Assembly: GCA_029204225.1 (NCBI GenBank)
Contig: CM055101.1
Span: 44,392,180 to 44,456,179 of the forward strand
DNA length: 64,000 bases
Reading direction: 5' to 3'
From: Diphasiastrum complanatum
Taxonomy: Eukaryota; Streptophyta; Lycopodiopsida; Lycopodiales; Lycopodiaceae
A program made the translations under genes and the position numbers. This document shows positions 26,701-36,639 of this stretch, one piece after another. Position 1 is the first letter of the stretch. Every line of letters starts with the position of its first letter. The notes under the pieces were generated by a model. That model saw only the letters and a list, made by a program, of their open reading frames with translations, was not told the origin of the DNA and made no database searches.

Positions 26701-29700
26701 ACATACTACTATTAACAGATGTACTACTATTGGTAGATTCTGCCTTACCTAGACTGGTATTCTCGATCCTTTATGGAAATCCACCTCTATATACATAGTA
26801 CAGGTGGGGTCACCTCCACCAACATGGCCACATCGGGACCATCAACACGTATTAGTTGCACACACCATCATGGCCTACCAAACAAGAGTCACCTCGCGCC
26901 AAATAGGATATTGACACATGCACCAAAATGATATATTTAGCTCCATACCAGCATTCCATCTCGTATAACGAGATCGTTACGTCAGGTTAGTCATCACGTG
27001 CCATGCGAGTACGTAACATTTCCTCTCTCTTTAAGAACCTCCTAAAGGGAGCAAGGACCCCATTGATTTTCTTTACAATCTTGAATAGCATTTTCCAGTT
27101 TGTTACCTTAGACTTGAAATTGGTGAACGAGGTTGAAAGCCATACATCAACATAAAAGGACCGAATCCTGTGGCAGAATGTATTGCACTAAACTCAACCA
27201 CTAAGATGTACTTTTCCCAATCAAAGATACATATGCTCTTCTGAGCGCAGACAAGGATGCTTCATTGGATCTCAAGTAAGTATGATGAGTTTTTGCCAAA
27301 GCCACTCACATGGTGGGTGTGGTGGGCAAAGCCCGCCCCAAACATTATTAGACTTGCCACTCGCATCCTTGCTCAAGATTGTGTTCTACTTCGGCTTGTG
27401 AAAGTTAGATATTCTAGCTCTAGGTCAGATTTTAGATGGTAGTTTGTTTGCCTTGCCCTGATTTTTTGGATAATATTTTGTGTGTCCTTATGCTCTTTGG
27501 TCACTATCAATGCTCAAAATCTGGATTCTGCAATAACTGTGATATTACAAAAAAGGTTCTAGACAACTTCTAAAAGGCTCCTTAATAACTCATTACTCTA
27601 TATGGCAGCTCAATGTGTATGATTAGAAACTATCATCTATGACATCTGGATTGTAAGAAAATCAAGCACCATGCATCATGATCACTGATAGTCTGATTCA
27701 CAGTCTACAAACTTTTGCAATGTATTTTGAATTTTTTATAGCCCATAGGTGTTTTTTTTTCCACCCTAACACATGCAGGGAGGGGGGGAAAAAAACCAAA
27801 CAAAAATTTTCAGAAAAGAGCACAACTTTTCGATTCGAAACACCGCGCATTTTTCAAAACCAATCCGGAATACTCATTCCGGAACATCGCGCATTTTATA
27901 GTTGCAGCGATGCCCCATTTCCAGCGCACTAGGATTGGAGGCAAAAGCTTTGTGGAGAGAGGAATAGGTGGCCAAATGGGTAGTGTGAGCACTCTATGCG
28001 GACGCCATGATGATTGCAAGGTGAATGTAGCACTCAGAAGTGGGCAACATTGACTACGTGGGGATTCGCAAGCACAACCTTCTTGGAGCTTTCCTTCACA
28101 CTTTTTTTCCTTGCTTTGTTTAGATGCTATAGTGCACCATTTTGAGTCATTCTTGTTGCTAAGATTGGCCGTAGGGTTGCTAGGGAGAGAGTGATTGCAT
28201 GTTCCCAAGATTCCTTATGCATAGGTGGTCACTATGAGCATTCATGTGGTTGGTGAGCATGTGGACATTTTGCATTGTCTTTTTTCTAGGTTTTGGGGTT
28301 AGGGCTTAGGGATTTAGGGTAGGTCTTAGGCGTCCATTGGCATTACGGTCTACATCTTAGGCAGATCCAGGCTTGTTTTAGCTCCCTTTCTCCACCTATC
28401 GACTTTCCATTGAGTTTTTGACCTTTTTTCTAGCATCTTTAGGGTTTCTATAGCCATACCTGTGGGGACAAGGCATGTGGTTAGAGGTGGATAGACGTCA
28501 TCTTAGCCACATGTGCAAAAGTCTCATCATAGTCCAAGCCCTCCTGCTATGCATAGCCTTTGGCCACGTAGTTTTTACAGGTTCAAGTGCACAGCTAGCG
28601 TTGCTTGTTTTGTGATGCCAACTTTTGCAGCACGGAAGAATATGATCTGTCAAAGCATCCTGAGGGTGTTCACTTGTGGTCGGAGAATGAGCTTCCGACA
28701 TAATGAAAGAGAAATGAAACTAGTAGCAAGAGACGCGCGAAATCCAATGGACGAACTGAAGGAGAGGACATAAGCTGTCACAAGAAGTACACCATAAAAA
28801 CCACGTAAGCGACTCTCACAAGAACTCGTAATAGAGGTAGGTAGTCACCAAGCAGAAGACAATGGAACAGCTGTAGCCAGGTTGGTGCTGACAGCGAGGG
28901 AAGAGAGCTGGAAGAGCGAGGGAGGGTGATAGGACAGCGAAGGCAGGGTGCAAGGAATGAGGGCAGAGTGCAAGGAGTGAGGGTAGAATGCTGGAGCAGC
29001 GAAGGAGGGTCAAGGAGGGTGATGGAACAGCGAAGGGGGGTCAAGGAGGGACAGCGAGGGTAGGGAAAGCGAGGGAGGGTAGTGATGGGACAGGGAGGGA
29101 GGGCAGGGAGCGAGGGCAGGGATAGTGAGGGAGGACAACGAGGCTAGGGAAAGCGAGGGAGGGTGGTGATGGGCGAGGAAGGGCAGGGAGCGAGGGTAGG
29201 GATAGCGAGGGAGGGACAGCGAGGGAGGGCAGGGAGCAAGGGTAGGGATAGCGAGGAAGCAACAATGGAGCTGGAGGAAAGGAGATATGCACTGTGGATG
29301 GGCGCTCTTCCGTAGAAAAAAAAAAAATTTCTCAAGAGAGTGCTCTAATGCCAAGTTACGAACGGATCCACAAGTAATCTAAGGCTAAACTAGAAAGTAG
29401 CACATAAGCAAGACTTAATCCTAGAAAGAAAGAAAAGAGAGACTAAGGAGGCTAAAGGAGAGAGATCCATATCATAAGCTGAAAATGAAAGTGACACTAG
29501 AGCCCTACTTATACCCAACAAGTGGTCCAAAGGATAAGAGTCAACTGGGAGGGAATATAGTGCGCCCTCCAAGAGGGCCCCCGTCCAAGGTAATATGGTC
29601 TAAATGTCAATAAAATGAATAATAGGGCCCAAGGCCAACCATATAGTCTAAATGTCAGTAAACAATAAAATAGAGGGCCCAAGGCGCTTATGTATAAAAA

Positions 29701-32700
29701 GTAAAGGTAAAGTAGATGCAAATAGACGTGGCGAATGTAAAGAGCCAAGTCCATAACTTATCCATTAGCCCATTTTGTAAACCCTTTCATTGGTCGTTCA
29801 AAAGGTTCAAAATGAAGCTTTATGTCCAACTAACTCACCCATTTGAGAATTTAGGGTAAAAGCTTTGCCCCCACTAGATACCTAGTGCACGAACGCATGC
29901 AAAGCAGGTTAATAAAGCTGATAATTCATTGATAGCTTGTTGATTTTTGCCACAATATTGAACAACATATATTGCTACTTGACACCCTATCTAGAGGAGG
30001 TTTTGGTGGCTATTTCTTCATCTTTGATTGATTCCATTGCAATATTAAACAACATTTATTGCTACCTGGTGGCCTATTCAGAAGTGATTTTAATGACTAT
30101 CTTCATCAATAATTTGTGATTTCTGTTGCATTTCTATCCTCTCCATCCCTATCTCTCTGCTAATCTAGATCCATTCATTAGTTGTTGTAAATACTTGTAC
30201 AGTCACATACTCTGTAGAAATACACTTGTTTCTAACAGTCTGCAGAAATACAAAAGAATTGGTGACAGTGTTTCCCCGATTATTCGGTCATCCTCGACTA
30301 TTCGGCCATCCTCGATAGTTCGACCATCTCGAACCATCTGACCAGATTCGATTATTCGGCCATCCTCGAACAATCGGCCACAATCCGACTATCGGCAGAT
30401 CAATAAGTACATTGAATCACGCCCAGACAAAATCTCCAACTGAATCGGATATTGTCCGAAGGCAGTGCCAACAGCACGTAGTGCCTTAATCCTTAATCCC
30501 TAATTGTAAAGACTAGATTAAGCATTCTTTTAATTAGTTAGCCATGTGTATATATCCAGCAACTCATTAGTTGCTCTGTTAGCCCTTTTAGCATATCAAT
30601 CAAACGTCCAAAGCACAATTGTTTTGTTCTTTCTCTCTCTGTTATCACAGAGTATTGTTTCAGGAAGAATGCGACTCAGTCTGCATTCAGACTGTATCTA
30701 TTCGCGAATGAATAAACAATGTTCCAGTAATCTAGGTCGTGCATACTGTGACTGAATGCTCATTTTATTATGTTCAAATTCTTTCTTTCTTGCAGATAAA
30801 TTTATTCATAAATTGAATTGTCTTCTATGACTGATAGTCTGTGTCGATCATGTCGCTCTAATCTCCGCACCTAATACGCTTCCGCAAAGCTAAATCTAAA
30901 CCCAATCTAATTCGTCCATGGCTATGGAATCGATTGAATAGATTGTATCGACTTCGAAGTTGTGATCAAGTAAGGCAGACTTCGAACTATCGAAGTCGGT
31001 CTGAATACGATAGACGTAGTTGCATGCACCAAGGATTCTCCGCTCGCCGCTCACCGCTCACTGTCGCGACGCGCAGACCCTTACAATCCCAACATGGTAT
31101 TAGAGCAGTAATATCTACTCTCTGATTCTTTTGAAGCGGACTTAGAGCTTACATTATCAGAACAATTGTTCTGATAAACTATAGACACTTGCTGTAATTG
31201 TTTCCAATCATATAATCTACAACCTGCAACACTCATCCTGAACTTCCAAATGGATTCGCAATCACAGTCTACTCTAATGGTAAACAAACTCGACGGTTCG
31301 AATTACCACCTATGGAAATTCAAGATGAGAGTAGTACTGATGGCCAAGGAGCATTGGGAAATAGTCGCTAGAACCAAACTACTTCCTAGTGTCAATGAGC
31401 AAGCCACTTCCAAGTGGAAGCTCAGGGATGACAAGGCTTTCACCTTGATCACCCTTAACATCTCCGAGACACAGACTGGCCACATCAGACAAGTCCAATC
31501 TTCAAAAGAGGATTAGGATATATTGAATACACTATACAAAGTGAGGGATGTCACTTCAAAACCATTCTTCTCACTCAGAATGTCAAAAAGTGATTCTCTT
31601 CAGAATCACATTAATCAATATAAGACTTTGTTTACATGGCAGATGACATATTTACAAAAGGGTTAAATCAAGAAGCACACAAGAATCTTTGTGCTATCTT
31701 GAATTTGAGAATCAAGGTGTTCAAGGATCTAGATTAAGGGGGGGTGTTGGATTTCTATCCTCTCCATCCCTATCTCTCTACTAATCTAGATCCATTCGTT
31801 AGCTGTTGTAAATACTTGTATAGTCACATACTCTGCAGAAATACACTTTTTTTCTGACAGTCTGCAGAAATACAAAAAAATCGGTGACAGTGTTTCCCCG
31901 AATACTCGGTCATCCTTGACTATTCGACCATCCTCGATAGTTCAACCATCTCGGACCAACTGACCAGATTCAATTATTTTAGCAGATCAATCGAACGTCC
32001 TGAGCACAATTGTTTGGTTCTTTCTCTCTATTATCACAGAGTATTGTTTCAGGAAGAACGTGACTCTGTCTGCATTCAGACTGTATCTATTAACGACTGA
32101 ATAAACAATGTGCCAGTAATCTAGGTCAGGCATACTGTGACTGAATGCTCATTTTATTTATGTTTTTTTTCTTGATTGCCAAAAAAACTTATTTGTGGAT
32201 TAAATTGTCTTCTATGACTGATAGTCTATGTCAACCATGTCACTCTAATCTTCGCACCTAATACGCTTCCGCAAAGCTAAATCTAAAACCAATCTAATTC
32301 GTGCATGGCTGGAATCAATTGTATCAATCCCGTAACTTCGAAACTATGATCAAATAAGGCTTTGAACTATCGAAGTCGGTCTGAATACGGTAGACGTAGT
32401 TGCGATTTCCCGCTCGCTTCTCACTATCGCAACCATAGATGTCCAGAGACGCGTTTCTGGGAGGACACGTTTCTAAAACCACGTTTCTGAAAAACGCGTT
32501 TCTATACCCAGAATTGTCAAAAAAATTGGAAAAATAGCTTATGGCTGAAATTTTTTTGGGGGATCCATGGTCAAAGCATTTTGCCTCTCAAAAGTGGAGT
32601 AGATGGGGCACAAACAAATCTTATTTTCAATAGCTATTTGATTGTTATTTGCTCTGGTTTTCAATAAATGCTCAGGGGGTACGAGGTCGGTAGCCCCCCG

Positions 32701-34864
32701 GTGGAGGGTTTGGGGGGCAACGCCCCCCAACGGCAGGGTCCGGGGGCTCTTCATGACTTGGCCTTCCAACTCCCTGAGCGAATACACACTTACTGGGACC
32801 ATCTGTGATCGTAACAGACAGGCTAGAGGTTAGTTTTGAATTTTTATCCTTGACAGAACCCAAACATGGATTAATGCACCTGAACTGGACCATCCTGCAC
32901 CCGAAACAGTCGGCAAATTACACAGTAATTATGCTCTTAACTAGAGCTTTCATCTGATACACATATTGCCCAAAAAAAACCAAAAATTAAAAAAAACGTT
33001 TCTAGAACTTTTTTTTAAATTTCAGAAACGCGTTTCTGAACCGCGTTTTTGAACGCCATTCTGAAATGCATTTCAGAAACGTTGGCCATCTATGGTCACA
33101 ACGCGCAAACCCTTACAATCCCAACAATTTCCACCGTAGTATGAAACATCATATATTGCTACATGTGCCCTATTTAAAGTGATACGAAGTTATGAACATA
33201 GCCAAACAAGATCATGTCTAAAAATTACAACCTAGCAGCAAATTGTCCAATAACTAAGACATCACGACAATGAGCAATAGATTGATTGGCTGGCCCTTCA
33301 GGCTTCTAAAAACACTACCTAGAGATCTCCTACAAAGAAGCTCTCAGTCCCTATCATTATCAACTACTAAAACGAGAGGAGACAAGATTTCGTCACACTG
33401 ACTGGACACTACTTAAATTGGGGACCCTATGAAAAGGTCAAGGTCTTGTGAAAGAGATTGGTCCAAAGCAAAAGACCTACTTGTCACCAAATGAGCTCAA
33501 TCTAGTTGATTATGTACTTCAAGGGTCTATATAACCTAATCCCAATCACCACAATCCTACATGAACATCTTGTCCAGCTTCTATCCCAATTGAAAGTAAA
33601 TAATTTGGTCCGACAAAGCTAGTTTCAATCAACTAATTCCGAGGTAGAATGTAATTGCCAACTTCTTACCTAAAGAGAACACCGCTCCAAACCCAAAGTT
33701 GTTTTGAGCTAGAGCATTTTCATTGAATTGGAAAGTGCTCTCAAATCTTCATATGAATTATAAATATTGCAGAGCCTTCAAATGAAAATTAGTTTTTCTT
33801 TACCATATGGACGCCACTGAATTTTTAGGGGGGTACTAGCTTTTACTCATAATTGGCGATTAACTAAAATCAAAAAATATATCAAATCCCAAAAGATCAT
33901 CCAGAAAAGGACATTACTATTTTTGCCAGATAATTGACCGTAAATTCAAAACAAACAAAATCTAAAAAATAGATCAAATTTACGAAATGCCATCCAACAA
34001 AGGGTGTCCACTTCTCTAAGTGGTGAGTGAACCCCATTCCTAGAGCAATTTCAAAACCGAAAAAACATCTTTGTTTGAGCATTGAACAACATAGCAACGA
34101 TTGTACACTGATTATTGGCAAAAAGCTAGCAACATAGACAAAAGAATCAAAATTGAATGTCTGTGTCATTCATCACGGAATTACATATGAATTTCTTACA
34201 GCTCAAAGTCATCGAAGAATTAAGTACCATCAAAAACGTAAGCTTGAATCTGTTCACGAGGATTGGTCAGCTTATAAAATGCATCTCGAGCATTGCTTTG
34301 TATTGTTTGGTACTGCACTGATGCTACCACAGTGACAAATACATTGTCCTACACAGACAGCACATCCGTCACAAAAAGTAGAATGAATTATTCACGAAAA
34401 TTTGCCATAAACTGGAATAAAAGCATAAGGTGTAATACATGATGATGGTTCATGATTCTTGCCAAAGATAAACCTTAGCATGTTGCCTAAGAAAATGAAG
34501 GGAAAGAGGACATGATAGCAAGGTTCTCTGAGAAAGAAAAAATAAACTTAGACGGAAGTAGACATATTCAACATTAACCCCTGAATCTATAGGTACTGAT
34601 CACTGAAAAACTTCCATGCCCATATTTACTACGTTTTCACAGTGAAACAAATAGTTTTGTGAGTGATGAACCAACTTTGGTTTTTGTTTCACATCGAATG
34701 TCTAGCTGCTGAATTCGTAAAGAAAGAAAACCAGCAACCCTGCTCCCACAGCACCAATTTACAATATGGCATCCTGGATCCAAAATTCCATCGAACTTGC
34801 CCCATGATTCTTTGATGCCTACGGTTGACTGCTCAACCAATGCACAGCACAATGCTTGTCCCAT
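23743..34864 (-). CDS. HIR: Hypersensitive-induced reaction (HIR) protein, SPFH/Band-7 family
   Basis: Five coding exons: 34864-34676, 34348-34228, 25759-25668, 25513-25417 and 24104-23743. Every intron has GT-AG ends and the phases join without a stop, giving 286 residues, normal for plant HIR proteins (about 285-290). The N-terminus MGQALCC predicts myristoylation of Gly2 and palmitoylation of nearby Cys, anchoring the protein to the plasma membrane. Exon 1 (residues 1-63) carries [12 protein letters not shown] and [12 protein letters not shown]. Exon 2 (64-103) carries [10 protein letters not shown] and EQIQAYVFD. Exon 3 (104-134) has [17 protein letters not shown], and exon 4 (135-167) has [16 protein letters not shown]. 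Exon 5 has the coiled-coil [20 protein letters not shown] and the C-terminal [13 protein letters not shown] and VFVPHGPG. Family members form oligomers in membrane microdomains and associate with immune receptors. Exon 2 is the least conserved part ([14 protein letters not shown]). Whether the gene is expressed despite the 8.5-kb intron is not shown by the sequence. Confidence 0.93.
24105..25416 (-). other. HIR intron 4
   Basis: 1312 bp, donor GTATAT after ATGCAG and acceptor CCTTAG. It carries the threefold 67-bp direct repeat at 24322-24522 and otherwise only AT-rich sequence. Confidence 0.85.
24322..24522. repeat. 67-bp tandem repeat, three copies
   Basis: Copies start at 24322, 24389 and 24456 with the block 'cttcaatgaaacaataata' and appear identical through 'ccaaaatttata'. 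Identity this high means recent expansion or an assembly duplication. It lies in HIR intron 4 and does not touch splice sites. Confidence 0.95.
26765..26945 (-). repeat. Dispersed repeat, copy 2 (inverted)
   Basis: Reverse-complement relative of 3296-3460, with the same landmark order (see copy 1). It lies in HIR intron 2. Divergence is moderate, so both are old insertions of one family. Confidence 0.6.
27834..27890. repeat. Small palindromic island
   Basis: Contains a perfect inverted repeat TCCGGAAT / ATTCCGGA (27864-27871 and 27876-27883) flanked by the direct repeat 'gcgcattt', with GATTCGAAAC next to it. Same style as the other palindrome-rich islands. Confidence 0.5.
28490..28590 (-). 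pseudogene. Copia reverse transcriptase scrap
   Basis: A minus frame reads YVAKGYA, a stop, then [11 protein letters not shown]. This is the conserved entry to copia RT (LVAKGYxQxxGxDYxExFAP). About 60 bp only; its surroundings are not recognisable. Confidence 0.6.
28880..29262 (+). repeat. G-rich purine tandem repeats
   Basis: Imperfect repeats of GAGGGAGGG, GGCAGGGAGCGAGGG and GATAGCGAGG over about 380 bp. Many GGG runs on the plus strand could form G-quadruplexes. They lie on the template side of HIR intron 2. The block sits just left of a minus-strand primer-binding-site-like sequence, so it is probably the untranslated leader of an LTR element. Confidence 0.8.
29341..29900 (-). repeat. 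Probable LTR with primer binding site (minus strand)
   Basis: TGGCATTAGAGCA at 29353-29341 (minus) resembles a primer binding site. The adjoining sequence ends in GTTCGTAACT as LTRs of this type do. A minus-strand TATA-like GTATAAGTAGG lies near 29504-29514. The upstream LTR limit was not found, so 29900 is approximate. Confidence 0.45.
30124..31094 (+). repeat. 5' LTR (971 bp)
   Basis: Starts TGTTGCATTTC and ends in CCCAACA, directly before TGGTATTAGAGCA. It differs from the 3' LTR by scattered substitutions and small indels, so insertion is not recent. Between 30270 and 30385 it has repeated 'attcggccatcctcga'-type units (about 16-20 bp), which the 3' LTR retains only in part. Confidence 0.92.
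31250..31738 (+). pseudogene. Fused copia gag N-terminus and pol C-terminus
   Basis: From Met at 31250 the frame reads [16 protein letters not shown] and [11 protein letters not shown], the copia gag N-terminal region, to a TAG at 31514. Gag text continues in decayed form to about 31630. Then '[20 protein letters not shown]' appears, which is the conserved end of copia pol after RNase H, ending at a TAA just before the polypurine tract (31733-31744). Everything between, about 4 kb in a full element, is deleted. Confidence 0.85.
31745..33126 (+). repeat. 3' LTR (1382 bp, carries nested MITE)
   Basis: Starts TGTTGGATTTC after a purine tract ending in seven or more G and ends in CCCAACA. Without the insertion at 32434-33094 its length is about 720 bp, shorter than the 5' LTR because part of the 'attcggccatcc' repeat region is lost near 31980. 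Confidence 0.9.
32434..33094. mobile_element. hAT-like MITE, 661 bp
   Basis: Ends CATAGATGTCCA and (reverse complement of the right end) CATAGATGGCCA, followed by CGTTTCTG-type sequence on both sides. It is flanked by an 8-bp near-duplication (ATCGCAAC at 32426-32433, GTCACAAC at 33095-33102). Eight-bp target duplications and termini of the CA..G..G type are typical of hAT elements. It holds no transposase. It contains the 20-bp perfect palindrome TTCAGAAACGCGTTTCTGAA (33021-33040) and a G/C-rich block at 32680-32755. The empty site is visible in the 5' LTR. Confidence 0.8.
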
Positions 34865-35586
34865 CTTCTTCTGATTTTTTCCAAATTTCCTGTTTGATCA
34901 CAAACGAATACGCCAGGTTAAACTTAACTTTCGTCCAGTAAGGGCTGCTTTTAAGTGATTAAGCACTCAAATGGCAATCAGACTTACAGAGATCTTTATC
35001 GTTTTAAATAAATGCGGCATCAATCGTGCCCTCTTGGCTTTAGAAAGTATTGCTTCCTTTACCAGGATTAAGCTTCAGGAAATTTCATCCTAAACTGCTC
35101 TTTTTTTCATCTTTTTTTTTGGGGATGATTGGAGTCTAATCGGACCTTAAGGGAAGCAGAGAAGGTCTTCACCGACATGCCACTTTGCGCTATAAGAGCA
35201 GCAATTCCATATCCATTACCAGATCAGATAGTTTTTAAACTAAGAGTTAGGGTACAAATATCTGACACAGTAACGTGCACGCTCTGCTTCTACGACAACA
35301 ATCTATTAAATGCATCCTTTCCGTTAGCCAAAAACTGAACAATGATTTCATCTATAGATTGTGTGAGAGTAACCCATCTCTTCTGGGCAAGGGCACAGTG
35401 GCACGCTTACCACTTGGGCGCAGGCCACTAAACACTCTCGCTCCGTTCCTTCAATTTGCAAACAGAAGATGAATATGATCCTGCATGTGTGCGAGTGTAA
35501 TAATTATAAACGAATTGGAATTGGGAGCGGAGCCTCGTGTCTTACTGGATTGGAGGGGTGAGGAAGAGCAGGCTGGACAGCGAGAG

Positions 35587-35619
<33 letters not shown>

Positions 35620-35800
35620 GGGGCGCGCCGGCAAGAGTGGAATCTGGATAGAGATGAAGAAGAGAGACGTGGAGTGGATTGGTAGTTTGTTGGTAGCAAC
35701 GTGGCAAGTGCGATACAGCCACCGAACCTCTTTTGAGTTATCCTTAAAATAAATAAAAACTAAAAGTGCAATTTTTTATAAAACTTCTCAGTTTTTTTAA
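34865..35800 (-). promoter_or_regulatory. Probable HIR leader and promoter region
   Basis: On the minus strand a pyrimidine-rich tract ((CT)n plus poly-C, 35587-35624) lies about 700 bp upstream of the start codon, as in plant Y-patch promoters. A strong donor, CCA|GTAAGA, lies at 35546/35545 and possible acceptors near 34890 or 34870, so a 5'-UTR intron of about 655 bp is plausible; HIR genes of other plants have such introns. A TATA-like TTTATAAA is at 35782-35775. The transcription start is not proven. No other gene is visible in this stretch. Confidence 0.45.
35587..35624 (+). repeat. (GA)n plus poly-G tract
   Basis: About 22 bp of GA followed by 14 or more G and then GCGCGCCGGC. It sits in the probable HIR 5' leader. 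Confidence 0.9.
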
Positions 35801-35957
35801 GACTTTTAGTCATATAAAGGTTTACCTGCTGGTATAAAAATTTGTTAAATATTTTATAAAATTAATTTTTTAAAAAACTTGTCGATTCCATGTAGATTTT
35901 CTCAAGCATTGCTACGCCCCAAAAAATTTGGAACCTTAGTTTTTTATTTATTTATCA

Positions 35958-36335
35958 CATGGCCTAGCCTAGCATTAGGTATGGGGGAAAGCCCCATCCG
36001 AGGGCCTTCCGTGTAGGGAGGGCCCTTGCCAGAGAGTAGGAGCCTGAGGGCAAGGCCCCGACCTGCACTGAAGGCCTGACAACGTAGAGAGAGAACACAC
36101 ATTTCAGGGAGAGCATGGACATTCCGGAAAGAGTGAGATTCCACAGGAGAGAGAAAGGTGGATGCACATTCCACTACTAAAGGTGCTTTCAAAATACAAG
36201 TAAACCTGAGCACCTAGCATTACGTGGGGAGGCAGGCCCCATCTGAGGGCCTTCCTTGCTAGGAGGGCCTTTGCCCAAGGGCGGGAGCCCGAGGGCAGGC
36301 CCCGATTAGCAAGGAAGACCCGAGGGCTTCGAGCC
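35958..36335 (+). repeat. GC-rich direct repeat pair
   Basis: About 95-bp units at 35962-36060 and 36215-36306 share 'cctagcatta', 'gccccat', 'gagggccttcc', 'gagggc' and 'agggcaaggccccg'-like blocks, about 254 bp apart. Each is much richer in GC than its surroundings and shows internal inverted matches (AGGGCC / GGCCCT). Origin unknown. No coding motif. Confidence 0.75.
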
Positions 36336-36381
36336 TTCCTCTGCGTAATGCCAATGTGCGAAGGTAAGTTTTTTTTTTTCG

Positions 36382-36406
36382 GACCGTACGGTACGGAAGT
36401 ACGGTC
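36382..36406. repeat. Inverted repeat GACCGTAC / GTACGGTC
   Basis: A perfect 8-bp inverted repeat (36382-36389, 36399-36406) overlapping the palindrome CCGTACGGTACGG, between poly-T tracts. Same style as other palindromic islands. Confidence 0.7.
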
Positions 36407-36457
36407 ACACGCGTGGACGCTGGTTTTTTTTTCGCTTTTATATTGCAAAATTTTTTA

Positions 36458-36622
36458 CGGTGGAATGTGCATGTGGACGTGCATGTGCTATGTAGCAACC
36501 CCTCATTGGCTGTCCGGTGAAATGTGCATGTGCTATGTGGCAACCCCTCATTGGTTGTCCAGTGGAATGGGCATGTGCTATGTGGCAGCCCCTCATTGGC
36601 TGTCCACATGCACATTCCACCG
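36458..36622. repeat. 21-bp inverted repeat enclosing 45-bp tandem repeats
   Basis: The left arm at 36458-36478 and right arm at 36602-36622 are perfect reverse complements (CGGTGGAATGTGCATGTGGAC and its complement). Between them are nearly three 45-bp units with 'catgtgctatgt' at 36482, 36527 and 36572. As 45 is divisible by three, the plus frame shows a 15-residue repeat (MCYVATPHWLS core), but I see no evidence that it is translated. Confidence 0.9.
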
Positions 36623-36639
36623 GAATGCTCATGTGCTAT

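Larger units (their letters stand above)
30124..33126 (+). mobile_element. Internally deleted copia element with perfect 5-bp target duplication
   Basis: 5' LTR 30124-31094, primer binding site 31095-31107, internal region to 31744, 3' LTR 31745-33126. The 5 bp on each side are identical (ATTTC at 30119-30123 and 33127-33131). Internally only the gag N-terminus and the last codons of pol remain, joined near 31630, so the element is non-autonomous. It lies in HIR intron 2 in antisense orientation to the gene. The 3' LTR is longer because of a nested MITE. The gag start resembles that of the 9-10 kb relic. Confidence 0.93.
29940..33190 (+). repeat. 88-bp tandem repeat split by a retrotransposon
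   Basis: Units begin near 29940, 30027 and 30113. The core 'aatattRaacaacat' is at 29953 and 30041 (period 88). The third unit starts with 'tttgtgatttc' (30113-30123) and resumes at 33127 with 'atttccaccgtagtatgaa' and 'attgctac', so the copia element inserted in the third copy. Confidence 0.8.
25760..34227 (-). other. HIR intron 2, TE-filled (8468 bp)
   Basis: Donor GTACTT after TTTGATG and acceptor TTTCAG. The intron contains a dispersed repeat (26765-26945), a palindromic island (27834-27890), a copia RT scrap (28490-28590), a G-rich tandem block and LTR-like sequence (28860-29900), an 88-bp tandem repeat, and the deleted copia element 30124-33126 with a nested MITE. The rest, including about 25850-26760, 26950-27830 and 33190-34220, shows no recognisable feature. 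Confidence 0.85.

Noticed and set aside
28778-29354. Pro/Leu/Ser-rich minus frames of 65-114 residues
   Set aside because: They arise from the G-rich tandem repeat read on the C-rich strand and overlap one another in three frames.
34153-34335. Plus-strand 60-residue frame
   Set aside because: It is the antisense of HIR exon 2, which has conserved protein sequence and splice sites on the minus strand.
35485-35752. Small coding genes in the GA/G-rich stretch upstream of HIR
   Set aside because: Frames are repeat-driven and overlap on both strands. The stretch is better explained as promoter or 5' leader of HIR.
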